A stretch of DNA of 59,372 nucleotides from CAYLNM01 sp964385045 (lineage in GTDB: Bacteria; Planctomycetota; Phycisphaerae; Phycisphaerales; SM1A02). Location of the stretch: assembly GCA_964385045.1 (NCBI GenBank), contig CAYLNM010000007.1, positions 1-59,372 of the forward strand, read 5' to 3'. How positions within the stretch are numbered: the first letter of the stretch is position 1; the number at the start of each line of letters is the position of its first letter. Of the stretch, positions 41,067 through 49,453 are shown one piece after another. Under the pieces are notes generated by a model. That model ran no database searches and was not told the origin of the DNA. It saw only the letters and a list, made by a program, of their open reading frames with translations. The translations under genes and the position numbers were made by a program.

Positions 41067-42527
41067 ATGCGACCCACCGCACCCACGCGAACCCGTCCCG
41101 CCGCCGCGGCCGTCGCCGCCGGCGCCGTGGCGGTCCTGGCCGCGTCCGCGGCGCCCGCCACCGCCGCCGAGGACGGGACGACGGAGGAGTTCGTCGTCAT
41201 CAAGGCCGGACGGGTCATCACCGTCTCCGGCGAAGAGATTCCCCGGGGCGAGATCGTCATCGTCGACGGCGCGATCCGCCTCGTCGGGGTCGGCCTCGAC
41301 TATCCGCCCGACGCGACCGTGATCGACGCCCGCGGAGAGACGGTGATGCCCGGCTGGGTCCATCCGTCCACCCGCCACGGCCTGGGCGGCTACGGGCGGA
41401 ACGGGGTGGCCGGCGACGCCCGCGCGATCGACGAGATCAGCGTCGAGACGATCGACTTCGAGCCGTTCCTCGCCGCCGGCTACACCGCGGCCGGCTACCG
41501 GCCCGACGGCAACGGCATCCCCGGCGTGATGGCGGTCGTGCGCACCGGCGGCGAGCCGACCGAGCTCGACGAGCTGCTCGGGCGCAGTCGCGTGCTGATG
41601 CGGTCCTCGGCCCTGCGGATCGAGATGACCAACCCCTCGCGGGACAAGAACGTGCTGCGGGGCGCCCTCCGCACCGCCAAGGCCGAGCTCGAGAAGATCG
41701 AGAAGGCCCGGGCCGAGTGGGAGAAGAAGCAGGCCGAGCGCGAGCAGGCCGAGCAGCAGGGGAGCGGCGAGGGCTCCGGCGACGGCGGGGACGGGGGCGG
41801 CGGCAACGGCGGCAACGGCGGCGGCGGGGGCGCCGCGAACGACGGTGGCGGTGACGGCGGCAACGGGGACGGCGACGGCAACGGCGAGGGCGGCGACGAG
41901 GCCGAGACCTTCACGCCGCCGCGGACCGATCCCGCCCACCAGCCGCTGATGGACTGGATCGAGGGCGAGCTGACGGTGCGGCCGCTGGTGGAGCTCGGCG
42001 AGGCGTCGCACCTGCTGCACCTCGAGGACGTGCTCGACCGCGAGGAGGACCTCGCCTCCCACCTGTACATGCCGGTGCACGGCGAGTCGAGCTTCGTGGT
42101 CGACCGGCTTGCCGAGCGCGACGCGATCGTCCTGACCACGATGGACATGACGCGGCTCCAGCAGGAGGCGACGCTGTTCAACTTCCCCGGGGCCCTCGCG
42201 GCCGCGGGGGCGGACCTCGCCCTCACGCCCGAGCGGATCGGCGGCGGACGCTTCCGCCGCGGCGGGCCGGACGACGCGACCGGCGAGCTTCGCAGCGCCC
42301 GGGCCCGGCTCGGGTCGCTGGTGCGGGCGGGCCTCGACCGCGAGACCGCGATCAAGGCGGTGACGCTGCACCCGGCGATGATGCTGGGCGTGGACGCGCG
42401 GATCGGCTCGATCGAGGCGGGCAAGGACGCGGACCTGATCTTCCTGAGCGGCGACCCGGTCGACCCGCTCGCCACGGTGGAGCGGGTGATGATCCTCGGC
42501 GAGGTCGTCTGGGAGGACGAGCAGTGA
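41067..42527 (+). CDS. Secreted amidohydrolase-like protein 7 with acidic Gly-rich linker
   Basis: 486 residues from ATG 41067. Signal peptide AAAAVAAGAVAVLAASAAPATAAE. Barrel entry VMPGWVHPSTRHGLGG lacks HxH, and no TDG remains (LALTPERIGGG). After a coiled-coil-like charged helix (LEKIEKARAEWEKKQAERE) there is a ~45-residue linker of Gly, Asp, Glu and Asn (about 235-285), then the second half of the barrel and the C-terminal ADLIFLSGDPVDPL strand. The acidic linker is the opposite in charge to the Arg/Gly-rich insert of protein 1. Stop overlaps gene 8 (GTGA). Confidence 0.82.
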   Translation: MRPTAPTRTRPAAAAVAAGAVAVLAASAAPATAAEDGTTEEFVVIKAGRVITVSGEEIPRGEIVIVDGAIRLVGVGLDYPPDATVIDARGETVMPGWVHPSTRHGLGGYGRNGVAGDARAIDEISVETIDFEPFLAAGYTAAGYRPDGNGIPGVMAVVRTGGEPTELDELLGRSRVLMRSSALRIEMTNPSRDKNVLRGALRTAKAELEKIEKARAEWEKKQAEREQAEQQGSGEGSGDGGDGGGGNGGNGGGGGAANDGGGDGGNGDGDGNGEGGDEAETFTPPRTDPAHQPLMDWIEGELTVRPLVELGEASHLLHLEDVLDREEDLASHLYMPVHGESSFVVDRLAERDAIVLTTMDMTRLQQEATLFNFPGALAAAGADLALTPERIGGGRFRRGGPDDATGELRSARARLGSLVRAGLDRETAIKAVTLHPAMMLGVDARIGSIEAGKDADLIFLSGDPVDPLATVERVMILGEVVWEDEQ

Positions 42528-44026
42528 GCAGGCGACGGATTCTTCGCGGCGGCGCTCCGGCGACCGCCATCGTGCTCGGCGCGAGCGCCGCGATCACCGC
42601 CCTCGCCGCCGCGGCGACCGCGGGACCCGGTGCGGTCGGTGACGCGGGGCCGCTCGCGCTCGCCGGCGACCCGGCGGGCGCCGTGGTGGCCCTCGAGTCC
42701 TCCGAGCAGCCGCGGCGGCGAGGTCGCCGCGGGGGGCCGGAGCAGGACGGGGGCGCGGACGCGGCGGGGGACGACGCGGCCGGCGACGGCGCCGGCGACG
42801 GCGACGCCGAGAAGCCGCTCGTCCGCGACGAGGAGTACCTCGCGATCACCGGCGGCACGGTGCACACCGTCTCGGGCGGCGTGCACCACGGCGTCACGAT
42901 CCTGTGCCGCGACGGCCGCATCATCGACGTCGGCCCGCGGGTGCGGATCCCGGAGGGCGCGACGGTGGTCGACGCCACCGGGCATCACGTCTATCCCGGG
43001 CTCGTGGCCGTGCAGAGCAGCCGGCTCGTGGGCGGCGGCAATCCCGCCGACTCGACCGACCCCTTCAGCTTCACGATGACGCTGGGCCTCGCGGGCGGGA
43101 TCACGACCGCGATCACCGGCAACGACGCGGCCAAGCTCACCTTCGGCACCCTCGACGACCACGTGCTCGAGCGGGACCTCTGGCAGACGATTCGCTACGA
43201 CACCCGCAACCCGCGGGGCCGGGCCCGGCTCCGCGAGGCGCTGGAGCAGGCCCGCGAGCATCTGCGCGAGCGGGCCCGCTACGAGCTCGAGCGCCGGGTG
43301 AATCCCGACGCCGAGGAGCCCGGCCGCCTCCGCGGGCGGGCGGCCGAGGTGCTGCCGCTGCTCACCGGCGAGGCCCGGGCCCTGATCTCGGCCAACGACG
43401 TCCACGAGATCCTGCAGGCCTGCGAGCTCGCGGAGGAGTACGGGATCGAGATCGTGATCCTCGGCGGCCTCGAGGCGTGGACGGTGGCCGACCGGCTCGG
43501 CCGCGCGGGCATCTCGGTGATCCTTCGCCCGCGGCAGTCGCGGGAGCCGGACGAGAGCCTGATGCGGGACAACGGCTCGACGATCCAGAACGCCGCGATC
43601 CTGCACGAGCACGGCGTCCCGGTCGCGGTCACCCCCGCCGGCAGCCTCTTCGGCAGCGGATCGGGCATCAGCCTCGGCGGCCTCGCCGGCCGCGACAACC
43701 AGCACCTGCCGATGGCGGCGGCGTTCACGGTCCGCGGCGGCCTGTCCAACGCGGCCGCGATCCGCACGATCACCCTCGACGCGGCCCGCATCCTCGGGAT
43801 CGACGACCGCGTCGGCTCGATCGACGTGGGCAAGGACGCGGACTTCGCGATCACCGACGGCGACCTGCTGCACTACATGACGCACGTTCGCTGGACGATC
43901 GTCAACGGCCGCATCGTCTACGACAAGAGCGAGGACACGCTCTTCAGCCACATCCGGCCCGCCGACGACTCGGCCACCGCCGAGCCGGACGACTACTGGC
44001 CGCGGCGGCTGGGCGACGGGCCCTGA
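42524..44026 (+). CDS. Secreted amidohydrolase-like protein 8 (no metal ligands)
   Basis: 500 residues from GTG 42524. The N-terminus MSRRRILRGGAPATAIVLGASAAI is an export signal with an SRRRIL motif compatible with Tat. A ~60-residue charged spacer precedes the family domain (LAITGGTVHTVSGGVHHGVTIL). The barrel entry is VYPGLVAVQSSRLVGG without HxH; later segments NDVHEILQACELAEEYGIE and VAVTPAGSLFGSG align with the family but without ligands. The beta domain at the end is intact (DADFAITDGDLLHYM). Last of the array; no clear terminator was seen after it. Confidence 0.82.
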   Translation: MSRRRILRGGAPATAIVLGASAAITALAAAATAGPGAVGDAGPLALAGDPAGAVVALESSEQPRRRGRRGGPEQDGGADAAGDDAAGDGAGDGDAEKPLVRDEEYLAITGGTVHTVSGGVHHGVTILCRDGRIIDVGPRVRIPEGATVVDATGHHVYPGLVAVQSSRLVGGGNPADSTDPFSFTMTLGLAGGITTAITGNDAAKLTFGTLDDHVLERDLWQTIRYDTRNPRGRARLREALEQAREHLRERARYELERRVNPDAEEPGRLRGRAAEVLPLLTGEARALISANDVHEILQACELAEEYGIEIVILGGLEAWTVADRLGRAGISVILRPRQSREPDESLMRDNGSTIQNAAILHEHGVPVAVTPAGSLFGSGSGISLGGLAGRDNQHLPMAAAFTVRGGLSNAAAIRTITLDAARILGIDDRVGSIDVGKDADFAITDGDLLHYMTHVRWTIVNGRIVYDKSEDTLFSHIRPADDSATAEPDDYWPRRLGDGP

Positions 44027-44153
44027 CCGGCCGTCGTGCCCGCCGCGGGCCGTCGCTCGCGGCCGCCGCTCGCCCCGACGCCCGCGCGTGCCGCTCCCGG
44101 CACCCGCGGGCGTCGGTCGTTCCGGGGAGGCGGGGTCTCCTCGCCGCCGGTGC

Positions 44154-44159
44154 TACCAT
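44154..44159 (+). promoter_or_regulatory. -10 element of the small gene at 44167 (leaderless)
   Basis: TACCAT preceded by TGC, seven bases before the ATG; no Shine-Dalgarno. Same arrangement as at guaB, the sigma gene at 21997 and the CpcT-like gene at 46004. Confidence 0.4.
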
Positions 44160-44166
44160 CGCGCCG

Positions 44167-44484
44167 ATGGTCCAGCCGCCCCACGAGCAGCGAGCCCGCG
44201 TGCGCGACGTCCTCGAGTCGGTGCGGCACGCCGTGCCGCGCGACCTCGCCCGCGACGTGGAGTACTACCTTCGCGACGCGCGCGACCCCGAGCTCGCGGT
44301 GGACGTCCTGGTGGACGGGCTCGTCGAGCTCCGCGTGCTGCTGACCCGCGACGAGTACGACCTGCTCGAGGCGGCGATGGAGGCGTGCGGCCGGGCCCGC
44401 GATCGCCGGCTGCGCTGGATCGAGGAGCACGGAATGCGGCCCATCCCGGCGGCGGCGGACGACGAGGACGAGGCGTACGGCTGA
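44167..44484 (+). CDS. Small helical protein, unknown function
   Basis: 105 residues, mostly amphipathic helix (VRDVLESVRHAVPRDLARDVEYYLRD, ELAVDVLVDGLVELRVLLTRDEYDLLEAAMEACG) with an acidic C-terminus. The middle faintly resembles small immunity proteins of the MafI type (a block of the form ALE-L-L-E-L-L-EY-LLE), but I cannot confirm this and no toxin gene is next to it. No signal peptide. Its start follows a -10 box by seven bases. Strong codon bias typical of the window supports that it is real. Confidence 0.65.
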   Translation: MVQPPHEQRARVRDVLESVRHAVPRDLARDVEYYLRDARDPELAVDVLVDGLVELRVLLTRDEYDLLEAAMEACGRARDRRLRWIEEHGMRPIPAAADDEDEAYG

Positions 44485-44509
44485 GGCGGGCGGGGGCCCG
44501 GGGTCGGGC

Positions 44510-44544
44510 GCGGGTCGCGGGTCGCGGGGCGCGGGGCGCGGGGC
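44510..44544. repeat. Heptamer array (gcgggtc/gcggggc) x5
   Basis: Five contiguous 7-base units, two gcgggtc and three gcggggc, lying between the convergent stops at 44484 and 44551. Confidence 0.7.
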
Positions 44545-44550
44545 GCGCGT

Positions 44551-45156
44551 TCACCCCATCCGCCGCACGCGGTAGCCGTCGCGGCCCGAGTACGTGAGCA
44601 GCACCGCGTGCGGGGCGGCGTGACGCCGCACGAGGTCCACCAGCCACGCGGTCTGGTCGGGCCACGGGTAGACGCTCACCACGTCGAAGTCGTCCATCGC
44701 CAGGGCGAGGTCCTCCCACGCGTCGCGGCCCTCGGTGACGGTGAGGGTGTCGGCGTCGAGCAGGTGCACGTCGTCGCGGGCCTCCGGCGGCACGAACGAA
44801 CCCTCCACGAACTCCGCCCGCGAGCCGGCCGCGGCCGCGAGCCCGCGGGCGACCTCCACCAGCTCCGGCTCGATCTCGATGCCGACCGCCTCGTAGCCGA
44901 GCAGGTCGGCCACGATCGCCATCAGTCCCACCCCGCTGCCAAGCTCCACGAGCCGCGCGCCGGGCCGGTGCAGGTCGACCAGCCACGGGATCGCGGCCCG
45001 GTGGTCGGACAGCACGAGGTCGTGGAACCGCTCGTTGGTCGCGTCGTGCAGGGCGTCCCAGGCCGCCTCGCCGCGGCGGATGACGTCCTCGATCCGCGCC
45101 GCGAGGGCGGGGTCGAGTTCGGGGGCCGGCGGCGGGAGGGAGGCGGGGTCGGTCAC
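44551..45156 (-). CDS. Class I SAM-dependent methyltransferase
   Basis: 201 residues from GTG 45156. SAM-binding motif I is LVELGSGVGLMAIVADLLG (about 75-93), followed by the acidic loop VGIEIEPELVEVARGLA; a DFDVVSVYPWPDQTAWLVDLVRRH segment matches motif IV and the following helix. The first ~60 residues are helical (ARIEDVIRRGEAAWDALHD) and may cover the active site. Substrate unknown. 92 bases downstream of the CpcT/CpeT-like gene on the same strand, so possibly co-transcribed. Confidence 0.85.
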   Translation of the reverse strand: MTDPASLPPPAPELDPALAARIEDVIRRGEAAWDALHDATNERFHDLVLSDHRAAIPWLVDLHRPGARLVELGSGVGLMAIVADLLGYEAVGIEIEPELVEVARGLAAAAGSRAEFVEGSFVPPEARDDVHLLDADTLTVTEGRDAWEDLALAMDDFDVVSVYPWPDQTAWLVDLVRRHAAPHAVLLTYSGRDGYRVRRMG

Positions 45157-45248
45157 GGGCGGGATCCGGGAGGAACGGCACGGACGCGGGGAGCGCGAGG
45201 ACGGCGGGAGCGGCGGGCCGAGCGGCGCCGCCCGCGGGCGTGACCCGC

Positions 45249-46004
45249 TCACTCCGCCGGCGGGCCGGTCGTCCGCCGCACGAACTCGTAGCCACCGGCG
45301 GTCGAGCCCCACGCCTGCTCGCCGTCCGCGGTCCAGCCGCGGTCCCAGCTCACGAGCAGCCCCGGCTCGATCACGACCTCGCTCGTGGCGTAGGCGGCCC
45401 CGCCGATGGTGCTCGCGCAGCCGGTGCCGGCGGTCGCGCCCGTGAACGCGTCGTCGCCGCCGGGCTCGAGGACGATCGAGCAGCCCTCGCGGAGCACCAG
45501 ATCGTCCGGCGAGAGCGCGTCGAACGCGCCGGGGCGCTGCCAGGCGGCGGCAAGGTCCAGCGGGTCGCCGGGCAGCACGTACACGTCGCTCCGCAGGCGG
45601 CCGGCGTCGTCGCGGTGCACGCGGTACACCCTCTGGCGGTACGGCCGCTCCCGCGACGACATGGCGGCCTGCTCGACGTAGAGCCACCGACCGTCGGCGC
45701 GGCTTGTCCAGATGGGCAGCATCACCAGCCGGATCTCGAGGAAGTCGCCCGGACGCCGGGCGGCCTGGTCCGCGCTGTCGAAGGTGCCGGTCATGAGGGC
45801 GGTCAGCCGGTCGAGCTCGGGGTCGGCCTCCGCGGTCGTCGCCGGCGCCGAGGCGCCGGCGACGCCGAGCGCGGCATGCGGCGGGGTCGTCCCGGGGCTC
45901 CCGCAGGCGGCCACGAGCAGGGGGGCCGCGAGCCCCGCGGTGGCGGCGGCGAGGCGGGGCGTGATGCGGATCCGGCGACGACGGAGCAGGGCGAGGGCGT
46001 GCAT
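45249..46004 (-). CDS. CpcT/CpeT-like lipoprotein
   Basis: 251 residues. N-terminus with basic region and lipobox (LAAPLLVAACGS, Cys about 35), so a lipid-anchored envelope protein. The rest follows the CpcT/CpeT chromophore lyase pattern: ELDRLTALMTGTFDSADQAARRPGDFLEIRLVMLPIW, the conserved LYVEQAAMSSRERPYRQRVYRV block, then GCSIVLEPGGDDAFTGATAGTGC. In cyanobacteria the family attaches bilins to phycobiliproteins, but homologues without pigment roles occur in other bacteria; no phycobiliprotein or bilin gene is here. A role in binding a tetrapyrrole or lipid is only a guess. TAGGCT six bases before the ATG suggests a leaderless transcript. Confidence 0.82.
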   Translation of the reverse strand: MHALALLRRRRIRITPRLAAATAGLAAPLLVAACGSPGTTPPHAALGVAGASAPATTAEADPELDRLTALMTGTFDSADQAARRPGDFLEIRLVMLPIWTSRADGRWLYVEQAAMSSRERPYRQRVYRVHRDDAGRLRSDVYVLPGDPLDLAAAWQRPGAFDALSPDDLVLREGCSIVLEPGGDDAFTGATAGTGCASTIGGAAYATSEVVIEPGLLVSWDRGWTADGEQAWGSTAGGYEFVRRTTGPPAE

Positions 46005-46010
46005 GTCGCG

Positions 46011-46016
46011 AGCCTA
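46011..46016 (-). promoter_or_regulatory. -10 element of the CpcT-like gene (leaderless)
   Basis: TAGGCT on the minus strand, six bases before the ATG at 46004; no Shine-Dalgarno and no clear -35. Confidence 0.35.
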
Positions 46017-46235
46017 CCGGATGGCGATCGGAACGGCGGTTCGGCGGCCGACCGGCGATCCGGCCGAGGGGCCGCGACGGAGGCTGTTCGCGGCGGCTCG
46101 CCGCGGCCCGTGGCCGCGCGGCTCACGGCGGCGGGGGGCGGCATCCCCCATGGCAAGTGGCGCGGCGGCGATCCGTATGATGCCTCGCGGGATGGTGCGG
46201 CCGGCGGCCGCGCCCCGGCGGGAGGGATCGACCAC

Positions 46236-47660
46236 GTGGACGGCGGCACCGGAATCGGACGAGCGGCGCGAATCGCGGCCCGGCTGGCCGCCCGCGGCGT
46301 GGTGGCCGCCCAGCAGCGCGCCGCCGCCGCCCGTGCGGCGACCGGCAGCGCCGACGAGCCGGCCACCGGCGACCGCGTCGAGCCGCTGAGCGACGAGGAG
46401 GTCCGCCGCCGCCGCGAGGAGATCCTGCGGCGGGCGCCGATTCCGACCTTCTGGATGTTCGGCAAGACCGGGGCCGGCAAGTCGTCGATCGTCCGCTTCC
46501 TCACCGGGGCCGACGCGGCCGAGGTCGGCGACGGCTTCCGCCCGTGCACGCTCCACTCGCACCGGTACGACTTCCCCGACGTCGAGCTGCCGGCGATGCG
46601 GTTCCTCGACACCCGCGGCCTCGGCGAGGTGACGTACGACCCCGCCGAGGACATCGCCGCGTTCGACGCCGAGGCGCACGCGATGATCGTGGTCGCGCGG
46701 GCGATGGACAGCGCCCAGTCCGACGTGGTCGAGCCGCTGCGGCGGATTCGCCGTGCTCGCCCCGGACGGCCGGTCGTCCTCGCGCTCACGAGCCTGCACG
46801 AGGCGACGGGCGGGGCGGAGCATCCGCATCCCGACCCGTGGACCCACGCGCCGACGGACGCGGAGGCCTTCCGGGTGCCCGAGGCCGTCGACCCGCGGCT
46901 GGCCGAGGCGGTGCGGCGGCAGGTCGCCCGCTTCCACGGACTCGTCGACCACGTGGTGCCGATCGACCTCACGCCGGAGCACGAGGGCTTCCGGGAGCCG
47001 GACTTCGGCGGCCGGCGCCTGCAGGTCGCCCTCGCCCGCACGCTCCCCGAGACGTGCCGCCAGTCGTTCCGGCAGTTCGCCGAGGGGCGGCGGGCGGTGC
47101 GGTCGATGAACGAGCAGCGGTCGATGCCGCACGTGACCGCCGGGGCCTCGATGGCGGCCGGGGCCGCCGCGGTGCCGCTGCCGTGGGTCGACATCCCGCT
47201 GGTGCTCGCGATCCAGGGCCGCATGCTCGCCCGCATCGCCGCCATCCACGGGCACCGTCTCGACCCGCGGACCGCGGTCGAGATCATGGGCGGCCTCGCG
47301 GGACGCCTCGCGGTGCGGCTGGCGATGCGCGGGCTCATCAAGGCGGTGCCGCTGGTCGGCTCGGCCGCCAACGCCGCCGTGACCTGGGCCTGGACCTACG
47401 GCCTCGGCCTCACCGCGATCTGGTACTACGGCGAGCAGCGGGCCGGCAACGAGCCGACCACCGAGGAGATCGAGCGCGTCTGGGGCGACCGCATGCGGGA
47501 AGCGCTCGCGCGGTGGCAGCGGGGCGGCGGCGCTGCCGATCGCGCCGAGCCGGCCGGCCCCACCGTCCGCGGCGAGCAGGCCGGTGAAGACGCGTCCGCC
47601 GCCGCGCCCGCCGCGGCCCCGCAGTCGGATCCGGCTCCGCGGCGGGAGCCGCGCCCGTGA
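46236..47660 (+). CDS. Membrane GTPase with DUF697-like C-terminus
   Basis: 474 residues from GTG 46236 (GGAGG about eleven bases upstream). GTPase domain with G1 GKTGAGKSSIV (about 75), switch region PCTLHS, G3 DTRGLGE; the G4 position reads LTSLHE rather than N/TKxD, so guanine specificity may be relaxed. A C-terminal hydrophobic hairpin (ASMAAGAAAVPLPWVDIPLVLAIQ... and GLIKAVPLVGSAANAAVTWAW) matches the DUF697/YcjF type that sits in the inner membrane. Stop overlaps the next GTPase gene (GTGA). The pair probably works together at the membrane; role unknown. Confidence 0.85.
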   Translation: MDGGTGIGRAARIAARLAARGVVAAQQRAAAARAATGSADEPATGDRVEPLSDEEVRRRREEILRRAPIPTFWMFGKTGAGKSSIVRFLTGADAAEVGDGFRPCTLHSHRYDFPDVELPAMRFLDTRGLGEVTYDPAEDIAAFDAEAHAMIVVARAMDSAQSDVVEPLRRIRRARPGRPVVLALTSLHEATGGAEHPHPDPWTHAPTDAEAFRVPEAVDPRLAEAVRRQVARFHGLVDHVVPIDLTPEHEGFREPDFGGRRLQVALARTLPETCRQSFRQFAEGRRAVRSMNEQRSMPHVTAGASMAAGAAAVPLPWVDIPLVLAIQGRMLARIAAIHGHRLDPRTAVEIMGGLAGRLAVRLAMRGLIKAVPLVGSAANAAVTWAWTYGLGLTAIWYYGEQRAGNEPTTEEIERVWGDRMREALARWQRGGGAADRAEPAGPTVRGEQAGEDASAAAPAAAPQSDPAPRREPRP

Positions 47661-49453
47661 GCCGCGTCCGCCTCGTCCTCTTCTTCGTGCTCGCCGCCCT
47701 GCCGGTGGCCGTGCTGCTGGTCGCGGGGGCGTGGTCGATGTGGACCACCGGCATCTGGTTCTGGACGTGGTGGGTCCTGCCGCTGGCATGGGGCGGGGCG
47801 TGGCTGCTGGCCCGGACCGCCCCGGCCGGCTCCGGCCCCCGGCTGCCGGGGATGAAGGCGCCCGAGCACTGGACGCCGCGGGACGAGGCGGCGATGACGA
47901 TCGTCGAGGAGCGGGCCCGGGCCGCGGGGGACATCGATCCCGAGCGGCTGATGGATCCGGCCTACGCCCTCGAGCAGGCGCGGGACCTCGCCGAGGCGAT
48001 CGCCCGGCACTACCACCCGGACGCCCGCGATCCGCTCGCGAAGGTCACGGTCGCCGAGGTGATCGCGGCCGCGAACCTCGCCTTCGAGGACCTCGAGCGG
48101 CGGATCGACGAGTTCGTGCCGGGCAGCCACGTCGTCACGATCGGGCAGTGGCGGGCGGTCGCCCGCTCGCCGAAGTGGATCAAGCGGGCGAGCGGGGCGG
48201 CGTGGGCCCTCTCGACGCTGGTGAACCCCGCCAACCTCGCCCGCTGGGCGTCGGCCCGGGGGGCGATGAACCCCTTCGCCAGGCAGATGAAGTCGAACGT
48301 GGTCGCCGGCTTCCACGCGTTCCTGATCCGGGAGCTCGGCGTCCACCTGATCGAGATGAACAGCGGCCGGCTCAAGGGCGGGTCGCGCCGGTACCGCGAG
48401 GCGATGGCCGCGGCCGGGCGGGAGCTGCCGGGTCGCCGCGCCGCGCGGGCCTCCGGTGCCGCGAGCGCCGCCCGCGGTCGGGCGGCCGACGCGACGGAGC
48501 CCGTGCGGGCGCCGGGCGAGCGTCCGGGGACCGCGGCGGCCGAGCAGGCCCGGGACGCGGCGAGCGACGGCGGGGAGCACGAGCAAGCCGTGGCGCCGTC
48601 CGAGGACGTCCGCGAGGTCGTGATCGCCCTGGTCGGGCAGTCCGGCGCCGGCAAGTCGAGCCTGGTCACCGTGCTCACCGGGCGCCCGCCGGAGGAGGCG
48701 CGGGCCGGCGAGGTGACGCCGGAGGTCCGGCGGCACCGCATGGTCGCCGGCCGACGGGCGACCGGGGCGAGCGCGGCGGACCCGGCGCAGGTGGCCCACC
48801 TCGCGGCCGAGGGCGCGCCGTCGGTCGAGCTGCTCGACACCCCGGGCTACGGCGACGAGGGGGCCACCGAGGCGGAGCGCACCGCGATCCGCGCCGCGTG
48901 CACCGAGGCGGACCTCGTGCTGCTGGTGATGGACGTCCGCAACTCCGCCCGCCGGGCCGACGCCGCGCTGCTCGACGCGATGGCCTCGTGGTTCGCGGCC
49001 CGCCCGCACCGCAGCCCGCCGCCGATCCTCGGCGTCCTCACCCACGTCGACCAGCTCAGTCCGTTCCGCGAGTGGGATCCGCCCTACGACTGGTCCGCGC
49101 CCACCTCGCCCAAGGAGCGGTCGATCGCGGAGGCGGTCGCGTACCTCGACGACGTCCTCGGCCACCGCCTCGCCGCGGTGGTGCCGATCTGCACCGACGT
49201 CGTCTCCGGCCGGGTGCACGGGGTCCGCGAGTGGCTGGAGCCGGTCATGGCGTCGCTGCTCGACCGCGCCCACGCCGGGGCCATGGTCCGCGGCCTGCAG
49301 GCCGATCTCGACCGCGAGCGGGTCGGCCGCGTGGCGGGGCAGATGCGCAACGCCGGGCGGGCGCTCGTGTCGGCCGCGGTGCGGGGGGCGGCGATGGGCG
49401 GCCGGCGGGCGAGCGACGATCCGGGCCGGTCCGCGCCCGACGGACCTCGCTGA
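47657..49453 (+). CDS. Second membrane GTPase, coupled to the first
   Basis: 598 residues from GTG 47657. Two N-terminal membrane helices (LVLFFVLAALPVAVLLVAGAW, WFWTWWVLPLAWGGAWLLA), a helical middle (DPAYALEQARDLAEAIARHYHPDARDPLAKVTVAEVI), an Ala/Arg-rich linker, and a C-terminal GTPase domain: G1 GQSGAGKSS (about 330), G3 DTPGYGDEG, G4 THVD. It differs from its neighbour in having a standard G4 and membrane helices at the other end. Two coupled GTPases with inverted topology suggest a heterodimeric membrane GTPase, an inference from order and motifs only. Confidence 0.85.
   Translation: MSRVRLVLFFVLAALPVAVLLVAGAWSMWTTGIWFWTWWVLPLAWGGAWLLARTAPAGSGPRLPGMKAPEHWTPRDEAAMTIVEERARAAGDIDPERLMDPAYALEQARDLAEAIARHYHPDARDPLAKVTVAEVIAAANLAFEDLERRIDEFVPGSHVVTIGQWRAVARSPKWIKRASGAAWALSTLVNPANLARWASARGAMNPFARQMKSNVVAGFHAFLIRELGVHLIEMNSGRLKGGSRRYREAMAAAGRELPGRRAARASGAASAARGRAADATEPVRAPGERPGTAAAEQARDAASDGGEHEQAVAPSEDVREVVIALVGQSGAGKSSLVTVLTGRPPEEARAGEVTPEVRRHRMVAGRRATGASAADPAQVAHLAAEGAPSVELLDTPGYGDEGATEAERTAIRAACTEADLVLLVMDVRNSARRADAALLDAMASWFAARPHRSPPPILGVLTHVDQLSPFREWDPPYDWSAPTSPKERSIAEAVAYLDDVLGHRLAAVVPICTDVVSGRVHGVREWLEPVMASLLDRAHAGAMVRGLQADLDRERVGRVAGQMRNAGRALVSAAVRGAAMGGRRASDDPGRSAPDGPR

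Noticed and set aside
30818..44026. Urease, dihydroorotase or hydantoinase gene cluster
   Set aside because: Most members lack the metal ligands, all carry export signals, and no accessory genes of those pathways are present.
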